Assembly: GCA_004794655.1 (NCBI GenBank)
Contig: SMMW01000025.1
Span: 1,233,501-1,297,500 of the forward strand
From: Marisa cornuarietis
Lineage: Eukaryota > Mollusca > Gastropoda > Architaenioglossa > Ampullariidae
Direction of reading: 5' to 3'
Length of the DNA stretch: 64,000 nt
This document shows positions 1-12,412 of this stretch, piece by piece (the stretch's first letter is position 1; each line of letters begins with the position of its first letter). Position numbers and translations under genes: made by a program. Below the pieces are notes generated by a model that saw only the letters and a program-made list of their open reading frames with translations, was not told where the DNA came from and searched no databases.

Positions 1-1037
1 AAAAGACAAGGACTCAGATGTTTACAAGTTCAGAAAATCTGTAAGCACCTACTTTTTTCCTCATTTTACATATTTTCATCAAGCTGGAGACAAGAGCCAA
101 GGAATCGTTCAAAGAAGTTTTTTTTTTTACACCTTTCCGAACATTTTTGCATTCCAAAAGAAATTTTTTTAGTCCAATCAGACGCGTCTTGAATCATTTT
201 TATTGACTTGGAGGTTCCTTATGATGAAGAGAGTTCAAGAAGAAGAAGAAAAAATCTGTAAAGACAGAGCTGTGGTTGTCAAAGGCTAATTCTCCTGGAA
301 AAAGTCGAGTTACTCTCTTTCTGGTGAGGAAATTACGCCGCGACCCCAAATCTTCAGGAGTGAAAACTACTTCCTTGATCGCCATTTATTTGGGGACAGC
401 ACAGGACTTTTTTTCGAACTGAGTAACATGTTCCAGTGACAGCATGAAGAAGAAGCGAGTGGAAATGAAAGGGCGGCAAAAATACTCGAGCAGAATGTGC
501 GTGCAGGTTGGAAAAAAAAATCAATGCCAGACGTCAAAGACAGTGAAGCGTGAATGTTAATGCTCTGTACGAGTGTGGACTATGCACTTCACAAATGAGT
601 CGCCTTCTTGATATGTAAATCGTACATCAGATTTTGCTAATGAAAATGGCTCCGGTTATTAAATGTACAATATAGTGGATGTCTGTGCAGTATTTTTTTT
701 ACCTTTTTTTGTTTAATTATAGAAATGTAACTTTTTGTAGGCAAACAACTATATTGCTTTAATATTTTATTTGTTTCCTGCTGTTCGTTTAAAATGCAGA
801 CCGTAGGGAACACGTTTGCAATACTTTCTTATTTGGAAAGTGCTAGATGTCCGACATGTGGGGTAAAAGTGCGAGTCGACTGACTTCAGATGCACACAAG
901 AGAGGTTTTAGTCTGAACATGTTTGAGCGAAACATGCATTTGTGAGAGACGCACAACTAAGCTTCCCAACATGCCTGTACCTCTCAGTTAAACACCAATA
1001 AATGTAAACATGTGTATATAATTTTTGTATGCCTCTG

Positions 1038-1039
<2 letters not shown>
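1..1039. other. non-coding, nothing recognised
   Basis: This is AT-rich sequence with scattered poly-T and poly-A runs. The only open frames are short, and none resembles a protein family I know. I see no splice-bounded exon or repeat family here. Confidence 0.6.

Positions 1040-1073
<34 letters not shown>
1040..1073. repeat. (GT)n microsatellite
   Basis: About 17 uninterrupted GT units are followed by decayed GT-rich sequence to about 1110. Open frames across it on both strands translate to alternating V/C or T/H and are artefacts of the repeat. Confidence 0.95.
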
Positions 1074-1076
<3 letters not shown>

Positions 1077-1217
1077 ACGTGTGTGTTTACGTGTGTGTTG
1101 TGCGCATGTGTGTGTACCCATGGCAGCGGGAACCCTCTCTGTTGTTCCTCTTCTGAGAACAATTTCTTTCTTGCTTAACTACAAGCATAACAAGCCTATT
1201 ACAGATTTACATTCAAG

Positions 1218-1250
1218 TATATATATATATATATAAAGAGAGAGAGATAT
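1218..1250. repeat. (TA)n(GA)n compound microsatellite
   Basis: A run of TA dinucleotides passes directly into a run of AG dinucleotides. It is short and pure and has no nearby gene. Confidence 0.9.
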
Positions 1251-1253
1251 CTA

Positions 1254-2678
1254 ATTTTAAAACAAGAACTCTTCTTAAATTATCTCCCCCTTTTTGTGGG
1301 TGGCATGATCCATTGTCTTTCGAAAGTAACCAACTATTCGTTTTTTCTACCACTCGAGAAGTTCTGGCCTCTTACTAATCAGACCCAGAGATGAGAGGCC
1401 GTAACGAGAGACTCAGAGCCAAAATTGCCTCCACCAGAAGCAGCACCAAAGCTTTGAGGAGTTAGCTGCCCCTCCCTTATCCTTCTTGGGTGTTTCATTT
1501 CCCTCCCTCAACCATGCTGCGTAAGAAAACAGCAGAGAGCTATCTGCTGTCACGCTTGAAGGAAAACAAACTAAGCGGAAAGGCTGTCGACGTGCGGTGC
1601 CGGTCGCTGCTGTGGTTGCAGATAATAGTTCTCACTGTTTAACGCGTGTGTGCAGCGCCTTTGCGCGTCAGCTGGAGGCGTCTGTGGAAAGATTTTCTGG
1701 TGCTGTTAACTACATATCCCTTTGTCCCTTTGAGTTAAAAGAAAAAAAATTTCTCTCAGTTTTGGAGGCTTTTAATGTTTCAGTGTTTTCTTGAAATATT
1801 TGTTTAAAATGTTACTAATGATGTCATAGTTTACACTCAGACGAGGACCATTGTGCGCAAAATTAGGGTTGAACAGATGCGAGAGCAAGAAAGAATAAAG
1901 TGATGGAAAAAATAAATACATTCCTTTGTGGCTAGTTGCCAGAGTGAATGTGGTTCACTGGGCCTTTTATCTTTACTGATAAATGATAAATCGTGTGCCT
2001 TTCTGGTTGATGGAGGGGGAGGAGATTTAGCATCTCTGGTCACTGACCCCAAGTGGACTTCACACTCGCGACCTGCTGCTCTGACATGGACTGCACGAAC
2101 TTCGCGGCTAAAGACACTTTTTAACGTAATACAAAAACAATATCAAAATTACTGGAAGGCAAAGTTCAGCAACAAAAAAGCATACAAAACGGTAACCTAC
2201 TCGTGGTGGCAAGGAATCTTTTGTTTTTTGGCAACAGCTTCGGCCTTTAAAGATAGCGAATAAAAAATCTAATGTCGTTAAACTGCAATTGTAGGTCTTG
2301 GGTCTCAGAAAGAAGTTTTCCTCTTTTGATTGTTTTTTTCCGTTTCCCATTTGCAACCCGGGAGGTGTCTGCAAGCTGCGCGTATTACTTTGAACTACTG
2401 TGAGATTGTTAAGAGCTCGGCAAAGTCTCAACGGGTTCTGGTGATGCTGGCCGATCTCTGCTCCGACATCAACCGGAGATTGTGTGTCCGCAGGAGACCG
2501 AGAAACGCAGGCGCACAAAACCACTCCATGAGGCTCGCTGAGAGATGCAATTACTTACTCCGAATCTTCCTTTACCGACTGACACTCCCCACGAGACAGA
2601 AGAACGGAAATTACCATTGTTAAACTATTTTTAATGACAACATACGCGTGAGTGCATTTTAAAAAATGTGCCTCATCA
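1254..2678. other. non-coding, no gene recognised
   Basis: This is mixed-composition sequence. Open frames of 111 aa (1928-2263, plus) and 138 aa (2108-2524, minus) overlap each other on opposite strands. The longer one starts at GTG rather than ATG, and neither shows a domain. Around 2040-2100 there is a faint resemblance to the 3' half of a tRNA-derived SINE, too weak to call. Confidence 0.5.
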
Positions 2679-2694
2679 ACAGCAGCAGCAGCAG

Positions 2695-2746
<52 letters not shown>
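2679..2746. repeat. (CAG)n(CAT)n compound triplet repeat
   Basis: Five CAG/AGC units pass into about seventeen CAT units. It is translated as poly-Ser or poly-Asp/Ala in different frames, with no evidence of being coding. Confidence 0.95.
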
Positions 2747-3618
2747 GTACACCACCACCAAAATCATTCATATATTTACTTTTTTGCTGATTCATTCTCT
2801 TGCTCACCCTACTGTTTCTAAGGGTTATTATCTTATCCCAGAAGTCAGGATCTGAATGTATTTTCCCACACCCTTCTACAAATATTCACTTGCGATGTCG
2901 TGCGAGGACCACGGCCTTATTTTTAGTCATTTCCTGGTTCGGGGGAGACTTTGAATTTGGCAGCCAGTCCCCAGCTAGGAGCAGCGACCCGAATGTCTGG
3001 ACCATCAGATTAGGACCAGCGAAATCGGCGTTTTGTGCCGCAGGTACCAACATAGCACTAGGAAGATAAGTAATGGAGAGTGTCTAGGGGGTGGTAGTCT
3101 TGGGGGAGAATGTTAGTTAGCGCCCTATGGACACAATCAAAAGCGTATTAGCAGCCATGTAAATGAACTGAAGGTGTATTTCGTCTGTCGCTTTTTTCGC
3201 TGAAAGATTACAAGAAAAAAATTCACTATGGAGATCTTAGTTAGGGGCAAGAGATTTCTGCTACTCCCACCAAGTCCCCTCCCACCCCATCTAATGTTTT
3301 ATTTTCATTTACTGAAAATGAAAGAGATTCTCCCATCCCAAAGGGAAGATGAGACTGTATAACGAAGCAGATTTGACAGGGATATTGCCAAATAAATCCA
3401 ATTGTGATCTCGAGGCAACAATTTTCAAGGAGATGCTTCGTCTGCGCCCCAGGAAGCCTCAAGTTTCATGAAGGCCTATAGCAAAAGTGTCATGCCACTC
3501 ACAAACACAAATGACTCCAACAAGAAGCACTTTTTAGGCCAGTGCGGGCAAACAGAGGGCAGGTATACATTCTTCGCAAAGACTACTAATATTGCATGAT
3601 CGTTTGATAACAAGTCTT
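2747..3618. other. non-coding, nothing recognised
   Basis: The largest frame is 89 aa, with no recognisable motif. There is no repeat family and no convincing splice-flanked exon. Confidence 0.55.
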
Positions 3619-3620
3619 TT

Positions 3621-3655
3621 GTGTGTGTGTGCGAGCGTGGGTGTGTATGTGGTTC

Positions 3656-3711
<56 letters not shown>

Positions 3712-3778
3712 AAGATATAAATGTGTGTGTGAGTGTGTATGTGGTTCCATGTGGGTATGTGTATATATATATACTTAA

Positions 3779-3834
<56 letters not shown>
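3621..3834. repeat. compound (GT)n array with an embedded duplicated spacer
   Basis: Three GT tracts (about 3621-3630, 3659-3708 and 3780-3833) are separated by non-repetitive spacers. The phrase TATGTGGTTCCATGTG occurs in both spacers, near 3647 and 3738. Part of the array was therefore duplicated as a block of about 90 bp rather than growing only by slippage. Confidence 0.9.
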
Positions 3835-3835
<1 letters not shown>

Positions 3836-4559
3836 ATAGAGAGAGTGTGTTACCTCTAGTCTCTGTCTGAGGCATATGAAGGGTTCTGAAGTATATTTAC
3901 CACCATTTCCATAACTAGTACTTTACTGAAGCTCCTTAGAAAGATAAATGCGTTTCTTTTGAAGAAAATGAAAAGATCTGTCCTTTCAAGTTATGTGTGT
4001 AATAATCAACTTGCTCTTGCAGATAATTTTTCGCATGCCATCTTACTGATGTGTGTAGAATACCCTACATCTGAAAAATGAAACGGAAATATGTTTCTTC
4101 GAAAAAAACTATAAAAAACAGATCTCTATTAGCCAATACAAAGACACATTTTCATAAAAACCATTCTGGATAATGTTTTTATTTATTTTTTAATTTATTT
4201 ATTCCTGCTGATTTTTACCAATGGTCAAACACTCTAAGATTAAACTTCGATGAACCTGCAAAAACTGCGTCTTTACGAGAGAAAAAAAGCTTTGGTAGAT
4301 GAGTGATCGGCCTTCAGTCCCATATTTTCCCATTGCCTTCCTGTAACAGTTCAACCACGAAAGATCAAACCTAAGTCGGGAGGGGAGTCGTATAGATGTT
4401 GAAGGAAGCAAACTTTATCGCTTTGATCTGTAAAAGAACCCCGTGGACGTAACCTGACTCCTCTAGCACGCGTTTTGTTTGAGTTACCTACCCTTTACTC
4501 TTTGGACACATGTCAAGCCCGCAATTCCACATGAATCCCCGCACGCATCAGAACCTGCA
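3835..4559. other. non-coding, nothing recognised
   Basis: This is AT-rich sequence without a supported gene. The minus-strand frame of 70 aa at 4199-4411 has no recognisable domain. Confidence 0.55.
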
Positions 4560-4579
4560 GGCTCCTGGGTTCTTGCGTC

Positions 4580-4800
4580 CCGTAACCTCTGACCTTCGCG
4601 CCGCGCTCGGAAATTGCGTGATGGCGGCAAGCGAAAGGTTGGCGAAGTATGGATACGCAGACACAAAATCAATAGGGTTTTGATGGGACGTAATGAACGT
4701 GTCACCTCCGTCGCTGGCTAGCCACCGGTGTCTTAAAAGTTGTGTCTCCTTTTTCTTCTCGCATCTTGCTCAGTGTCTTCAGCAAGCGCCATTTTGGTGA
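4580..4800 (+). promoter_or_regulatory. possible promoter and first non-coding exon
   Basis: This stretch is richer in CpG than its surroundings. It contains a GATGGCGGCAAG element (YY1-like core) near 4620 and a CGCCATTTTG element near 4788. The latter runs directly into GTGAGT, a near-perfect splice donor, at about 4797. A YY1-like element at an exon 1/intron 1 boundary is a common layout in animal housekeeping promoters. No downstream exon could be linked to it, so the call is inference. Confidence 0.25.
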
Positions 4801-6159
4801 GTTGCACTCCTCTCATCGTAGGTGGCTCCCGTTGCCGAATAAATGTAATACCATGGTATTAAGTCCACTTCTATGGCTAACAGAACAAGAAAAAGCGACT
4901 TGCAGGCACCATGGAATGCTCTGTAAACATTGCTACCCTCAGCAAAAAAATCTGTAACGATCCCTGACTTGTAAGTTCCTGGAAGGTCTCTCTGTAATTT
5001 GGCAGTTCACTTATCGAAATGTTATCCTTAAAGCGACACAATTTTTACTGTTGGACAAACTAAGACAACAAATATTTTATTCTGACTCTATCCGAGAAAA
5101 TTTTAAATAAAAACAAAAAAGTGCGAAAATCCTACACGTTTTTGACTTATCTAACATTCTAAACAAAGCTTAAGAATATTAGCGTGAAATACGGGGACTC
5201 AATGTTACTAACAAATTTTCCTCATCACATTTTTCATAAAGTTCAGCCTTAATAAACATAGGATTGATCTAGGTTAATACTGCTTTATCATGATTCAAAT
5301 TAAAACTATGTGGAGACACATACTGAACTCATGCTGCGATGCCGATTTAATTAAAATGTAATATATTCATAAGTATTATACCAAACATTGTAATGTTTCC
5401 TCAAACGATCAACGTTTCTAATTTCGAAAAGAGACAGACTATTTCATAGAAACACAAAACCAACCATTATTAATTTCTGTTATCTTCTGACCATCGCTCT
5501 TTAGAGACAAAATCGGATCTGAGGCAAGTGATGAAAGACTTTCTGGCGCCAGGATAGTTGTCATGTCAGCGAGAACGATGTTTGCAGGCTACACGAAGGA
5601 ATCTTGGCGACTAAAGATTTTACTCTTCTCCCGAGATTCATTTCCATGTCAGGACTGGAATTACCACCCTCCTATGAATCCCGATCTCTTTTGATGCCCT
5701 TCTTGCCGTCTAAATAACCCCAAGGGTCATGTCTCAAAATACAGAAAGGATTTCGAAGTGGAAAACGTGATCATGGCCCCAAGAAATGACTACAAGACGA
5801 ATTGGCCTTTGTGGTCCTTCTGATAAAATGTAGTTCTCTCTCGCCTATATTAAGGTGGAATGTGATACAATTAAAACTGCTAAAAGTTTACGTGCGTAAA
5901 AGAAGACATCAAGACTTTCAGCTTTTTTGTTTCATAAACGTGAAAAAATGTTCGATTCCGTTTTTTTCTCATAACGGTTACGATCCAACATCATGATGTA
6001 TTCATGCAAAGATCTGTTTTTAGCGGTTCATTCCCTACAATATGACAATGTAAGCATATTCATAACTTTGGAATCACTTTAACAAGTAAAAAGACATCAA
6101 AATTTTAAATTCAATATTTTTTATTAATCTTTCACCCTTTAGAGGGTATTGAGATATTC
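4801..6159. other. non-coding, nothing recognised
   Basis: This is strongly AT-rich intergenic or intronic sequence. Frames are all under 72 aa and featureless. Confidence 0.6.
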
Positions 6160-6261
6160 AATATATATATATATATATGCACATAACACACAAACACACA
6201 CACACACACACACAACATTCTTCTGAATGGATACCTGCGCATTACAAATGGACATCATCAT

Positions 6262-6292
<31 letters not shown>

Positions 6293-6300
6293 TCACACAC
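6160..6300. repeat. (AT)n-(CA)n-(TA)n microsatellite cluster
   Basis: An AT run (6160-6178), a CA run (about 6192-6213) and a TA run (6268-6292) lie within 140 bp. The minus-strand frame over it is repeat-derived. Confidence 0.9.
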
Positions 6301-9300
6301 ATTCCTATCGGATAAGGAGGAATCCATTTTAAAAAGAGTTTTAAAGTTTTTATAAAAGATTATATTTAGTCGATGTTTTTAAATGTTGGGCTTATTGCTA
6401 ACAAAACACTATATTGTGTTTAATGCATTAGACCTGAATAGATTTATAATAATCCTTAATTTAACAAACCTTACTTGCATATTGCAAATGTTTACGGGAC
6501 TGGCTGGTTTGCCGTTATAAACCACTGGCTGCTACTCGGTGTAATATTTCAAAAAATTCCTTGTGTCCCTGGATGTCAGAGAAGGAGGTCTTTTACTGAG
6601 ATATTGTGAGTGCATGCACCAGATGCAGACGTAGTCAGTGTTACTGGTATTTTCTGCAACAAACAGTTACTGTAACACAGAAAAGCGATGTACATTGTAC
6701 ACGGTGTGACTGGCACTTACCCTGTAACAAACAGTTACTGTGACAAAGAGAAAGAGGATGCAATGACGGTGAAATGCTGCAAACCACCATCTGGTACATG
6801 AGAGCTTTAGAAAGTCAATGTCAGCTGTTTATTAGTTTCTTTTCTTAATGGCTGGAAGAGGAAGAGTGTGATGGGTGGTCGGTGAGGCAGGACGCAACCA
6901 AGCAACCGAAAGTCTTCCACTCAATCTCTGCACTCTTCTCTCGTTATGAATGCGTATGGATGCGTAATGAGGGGAAAACGAAGGTGTCTGAACAGCTTTG
7001 GTTTTCGCCCCTTCAATCCATTGCCTTGCTCTTTTCCGATTTCCCAAACCCTATTCCCTTCTTCTTCTTGCCCAGTTTTATTCCTCTGCTCCACCCAACT
7101 AGAACCTTCGCACTCACCCTTGTCCACTAGAGTGTGATCCTCCAGCGCTTCCTCGACTGCGTTCGACAAGCAAGAGTAAGCAGAGCCCTCTGGACTCCAT
7201 TCTTTACGGTTAGATTAATGTGGGTGTTGGGAGTAAAATCGCTGGCCAAACTGGAGCGAAACGATGACTGGAGGCCAGACAAGCCAGCGCTCGCAGACAT
7301 CTGAGAGCAAGACAATTGATGTTTCACAACAGACTGACCGTACTTAAGCGCTAATGAGTCACCGAGTTTGTCGACATCGTGGTCACACAAACAACTGACC
7401 GTCCTTTTTTTTCCTGCGCTTGGATACATCAGTCTTTCTCATCGCTCCTGAGGCTAGTTGTCTTTGTTCTTTCCCCGTTAGCCTTCCATTAAAACAGAAG
7501 CTGTTGTGTGTTAGCCCTCCTCGTTAGGAAGACGATGATTTAATTTGATGACGCAAGTTGGTTTTTTTCCCCCTCGAAGCACATGCATTTCTAGACCGCA
7601 AGACGAAACAGTGTAAAAGGTCAACCAGAGGGCAATGCTTTCAGATAACGAAGCTGAGGTGAGGGAAAGATGCGGTTAAGGAAATTTTAGTGAATAACAA
7701 TCGCTTGTGCCATGAATTTAAATCTTCAAACAGCATAATGAACCACAAAAGGAAAAAAGTAGATGCAAATTGTATCAGGTAATTATGTAATATGTCAAGA
7801 CTTTTGCCAATGAGATATCTCGAACCAAATGCAATGTGGTGGATTCATAGACATTCAAAAGTTCCCTTTTTTCATCTCTCGCTTTGATGGGGGTGTTTGT
7901 AAGTTTGTATCTCGAGAACGAAGGGGATTATTCACTCAGCGTTAAGGAGAAAGTATCTTGCACTAAACTGAGCACAAATGTGGGAAGGAGGAGAAGAATA
8001 AGGCCTGATATAGCCTCAGAAACGCAAACTTAGACTGTACATAATGTACAGTGTTGTATCACAGTGTCTATTCTAGAAGCCAAAACTAAAGAATAGTTTA
8101 CCGTTTTACAGGTGAAGATTATCAGTAACTGCCAATGTGTGAGAGTGTTCTGTTAGAAGTGATTTCTGGTAGATTTCTTCGTCTTAGTACCATCTCCCGA
8201 TGACTTCGGCTGGGACTAGTCTGAGGAAGGGTGATTGATTGACTGGGTTAGAGCTTCTTGCAATCATGGCCTCAACCAGATGAGCCAGTCATGGCAATGG
8301 TGCAGACAAGTGCTTCGTCCTGCTCTCTCCCTTACAATGTGCGGCTGTGTTACAAAATGTGTTGGGCAATACGGCAGGATCTGGTTTTTCGTTTATGGTT
8401 ATATCTTCGCCTTCATATCTCCAATGATGTTCAGGAATCGAGTTTCCATTTTTAACTATCATTATCTCTTTTTATGGAAATAATGTTTCTGTTGTATAAT
8501 AAACGTTCGCGCCTTTGTTCAGTGGAACGTTCGGAACTTATGTCCTCGCCACAGACACAACACGTTTGTTCCTGTGATATAATTACTGTCGGACCTTTCA
8601 TGGCAAATCACTTGTGTCAACATTTGAAGGGGATAAAAACCAAAACCAGACTGACAAGTTCAAAATTTCCCTTGAGAATCTGTCATAATGTTAGGTCTGT
8701 CTGCGACACAATAATAATTAAGACATTCGATCTGGAAACGAGACTGATCCCTTAAAAGCATTCTTCCGTCTGATGCGCATGTATATACCCATTCGACTGG
8801 CTCCGACAGCCAACAAGATAGTCTAACTGAATTACATCGGTCCATACAACACGAAACCCATGTTAACAAAACATAAGCACCAGTTATTAACTGCAAAAGG
8901 CAGCACAATATACAGCTCAAAATCCTGCTTGGAGTCAAATGACAAATCGTTTTGGCACAGTTCGTGTGGGTACAAACCTAAAATATTCAAGTGTATAATG
9001 TTACTCTCAGCTGGGATCACGTACAGGCAGCATCTGAACAGTGATCTAGTCACTCTCTCTGTCTCTTCTACACTTTACCCCTTTTCCTCTCCGATAACCC
9101 ATTTTACTGTTTTATGAATGTCTTCAATTAGTATAGACATTTTACTAAAGAAGAGTGTTTAAGTATTGTATTTTAATTTACCTCTCCGTTTCTATTCCTG
9201 GTTTTCTATGAAGGGAGACTCTAAACCCTTAAGTTATTGCATTATTAGAACATGTTGTAGATATAAGTTACAGGAGCAAGGTGCAACTATCATAAAGTGA

Positions 9301-10187
9301 TCTGAAACACCTCTTAAAGTTCCTATACAGCTATGTTTATTAATACAAAGTGGATGATCTATAGATGCTAATAACAGATATATTCAGCGCATATCGTTGT
9401 TTCCTCGCATGTTTCGAGGAAAATAATTTCAAGGCGATGCTTTTTAATGTTATGATTAACTAAGAATTGTGCTTGTGTTCTTGAAGACACTGCAATCGTT
9501 AAGTTTTCTGAAGTTCCGAAAATTAATACTATTTATGCTAAACAAGCTGCAATAACAGTATATATACCAGGAAAGAGATGTGTTTATTATTGTTTATCTA
9601 AAGCCTAGGTAAATACTCGTTGGGTCTTTTATCTTTTTGTACCTACAGTTGTCATGACATGGGGAAAATGACTGCCGAGAAGATATACTGAATCAAATCC
9701 GGATCAATCCTCACCAAGCTCTCATAGAAATAAGTAAGCGTTCCCGCAACGAACATATCGAATAAAAAAGTTTTGCTTTAATCTGCTTGAGTGACATGTA
9801 TATTTTAAACCCGAGACCTAACCTATGCATGAACCGCGGGTGTAAAAGACACTGACATCGTTGACCGTGTGAGCGCATCTCATCCCCGACATCAGAATCC
9901 CTCCTCGTCTGTCGTGTGCCAGTGCAAAATGGTGAAATCATCGCCAGTTTACTTGGGTCGTAAAAAGACCGATTCTCACGAATTCATGCGGTGACACGAC
10001 CAAGGGTCTCGTTATCGATGGGGGGATGTCTAGCGGCGGTTGTCCGCTCCGCTGGTGGTGAGGTCGGGTGCTGCCAAATGTCCCACACTATCGCCGATGA
10101 TGCTGCAAGTGTTCAGACGAAAATGCGTGTCACACACTCAGCCTCGTCTTCGTCATCGGTTGAGTGCTGTTAGTATGCAGCGTCGTG
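6301..10187. other. non-coding, no gene recognised
   Basis: Nearly 4 kb without a supportable gene. A 17-bp phrase CAACAAACAGTTACTGT is repeated about 70 bp apart near 6658 and 6727, a minor local duplication. The minus-strand frame 8660-8938 has a hydrophobic start and several cysteines, but it begins at TTG and looks like chance. Confidence 0.5.
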
Positions 10188-10201
10188 GTTGTCATGGTAA
10201 C
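10188..10201. promoter_or_regulatory. X-box-like RFX motif, 13 of 14
   Basis: GTTGTCATGGTAAC matches the RFX X-box consensus GTNRCC-N2-RGYAAC with one mismatch. The motif is imperfectly palindromic. No gene start is visible next to it, so function is only a possibility. Confidence 0.3.
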
Positions 10202-10298
10202 AATCAAGGAAAGGTGTGAAAGGGTTGCCAATTTGCTGGCCTCTGTCACTAGGTGCACAAACAAGCACAGCGCATGAGGGGGTCGGTGATGTTCATCT

Positions 10299-10306
10299 GT
10301 GTGTGC

Positions 10307-10381
<75 letters not shown>
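10299..10381. repeat. (GT)n microsatellite, long
   Basis: Interrupted GT at 10299-10315 passes into a pure GT run to 10381, more than thirty units. It is likely to be highly length-polymorphic. Confidence 0.97.
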
Positions 10382-10382
<1 letters not shown>

Positions 10383-10912
10383 TATTAACAGGCGAAGAGT
10401 TCATTTGTACAGTGTAATTGATGATACGTATGTGAGAATAAAGTTATGATTAGTAAGTGCTTCCAGAAACGCGCCTTTGAATAAACGCACACTGAGGCAA
10501 ATGTTTCAATCCTAACAACGATGTCCAGTTGCTTAACAACGCACCCTCAAAATCTGATTGTGTGAACTTTGTCCCCTCAATGTGAGATGTGGTGAAATAC
10601 TTCTTGTACTTTGGAAGGAGTATTTTTTTCTTTCATGTTCTCGGGCCTATCTCCTAAACGGTCTTATTTGTCCTTGGTGCACTGTCTGCACCATTAGATC
10701 TTTAAAGCCACTTACAGCAGGTGCGATGTGGAGGATGAAAGCTGAAAAGAGGAGAGCACTTAGCATGCACGTGCAGTCAATCTGACAATTCGATGAACTT
10801 AAGACTTCGACAGCTCATGACAGCACGTCTCATGCGAATTTGCACGCGCACCAACCCGACAGCCGAGCACTCATAATGTACATTCACGCGCACATGAGCT
10901 AGTAAAAAGATA
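10382..10912. other. non-coding, nothing recognised
   Basis: No supportable gene or repeat apart from the microsatellites on either side. Confidence 0.6.
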
Positions 10913-10988
10913 TGCACACGCACGCACGCACGCACGCACGCACGCACACACACACGCACGCACACACATACACACACACACACACACA
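10913..10988. repeat. (CGCA)n(CA)n microsatellite
   Basis: A CACG/CGCA tetranucleotide array is followed by CA dinucleotides with interruptions. The minus-strand frame over it is repetitive V/C/R and is not a gene. Confidence 0.95.
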
Positions 10989-12301
10989 AACGTAAGCAGT
11001 CGTACGTAAAGACATAAAATTTGCCATTTAGAAGCGCTCTGAACGATATTGGCAGATATGACTTATTATTATGAATTATTGTGCTCATAAATTGTTATCA
11101 GTGATCAATACTTTGCTCATAGCCTGCAGCCATTACGTAAATTGACTAAATCAGAAGCATTGACGCCGCCCGTTTAGTATTTAAAAAAAATCCCAAGAGA
11201 TGTCTTCTTACTGCTGTCTTCTTCCTGTTGCGAGAGAGATGTGATATTACCAGAGATTGTTCTTGCGCAGACAGGTCGTGGTTCTGCATAATGGGAATCA
11301 CGAGAGATTTGCCAAATTATGAACTACACAGCAGGTGTGAGTGTACTTGGGTGTAGGTTACAAGAGCATAACACCTCCGATGCCACAACACGATCAGCAA
11401 TAAAAACACCGAGGGAGTCTCTGTTGAATTGCGATGTATAATCAGGATTGTTGTAATAATGTCCCAGATGACCGGACAAAAAACACCATCAAAGACGTAA
11501 AAAAGCACAGCTTGTATCCTTATTTCTTAAATACTTCTTTATTCTATTGCTTTAAATTAAATGGGTGAAAAGGCCGAAAAAGAGGGATAGAAACGGATTT
11601 TAAAAAATTTAATTACAACGAATAAAAAAGCAAAGAAGAAAACGTACACTGGAAAGAAAACACCCAAATGAGGGAGGGTAGGATTAGCTAGGGTGGGTAA
11701 CCCAGACAGGGAAACAGATAGAGAAAAGATGGAGGTTTGAATCAGAAGCAGGCAACAGTGATTGTCTCCAGTCGAGACAAGGCTGTTATTATCCTAAGCC
11801 TTTCCATCATCTCATCGAGTCCGCCGGAATACAGAGGCTGATGGTGCTGGCAGGTCGGTTTGGTATAAAGCCATGAAGCCATCCGCCCCCCCAAAAAATG
11901 TCTCTCAAAAAGTCTAATCATGTAGCAAACACCAAGAAAAATTTCTAGACGGTCGTATTTCACTGTTTGGTCCAACAGCTGATTTCTTTGAAGTGGCAGC
12001 TGGTGCGGTCGTTCCCTTGCGTTTCAAGATGATCTCGAGGAAACACCCTCCCTCCTGCGCATCTGTCTACTGCAATTGATGCGTGATCCCATATTAGGTA
12101 CCTTGACACGGGAGACTCTGTCTAGACCGGATCCACAAGCAGCCATAAACTTCTAGCACCAGATAAATCATCGCAAATGCCGGAGCTTTCTCTTGCTGCG
12201 AGGTAAAGCTCTCGGCGCCATAAAAGGAAAGTGTAGACGAATATCTACCCGTACAAAGTCAAAAAGCCTTCGTGAAGAAACTCTCTACTCGTGATCACTT
12301 A
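10989..12301. other. non-coding, nothing recognised
   Basis: No recognisable domain, repeat family or RNA gene is visible. Confidence 0.55.

Positions 12302-12412
<111 letters not shown>

Noticed and set aside
1012..1236. Cysteine/valine or threonine/histidine-rich frames over GT tracts (also at 3534-3875, 10216-10449, 10777-11088 and 19271-19453)
   Set aside because: They are direct translations of dinucleotide repeats with no other content.
2010..2110. SINE- or tRNA-like impression (CTCGCGACCTGCTGCTCTGACATGG)
   Set aside because: No A box, tail or alignment to the SINE copies in the window.
8660..8938. Minus-strand 92-aa frame with signal-like start and many cysteines
   Set aside because: The first codon is TTG, no upstream exon or promoter is apparent, and the cysteine spacing matches nothing I know.
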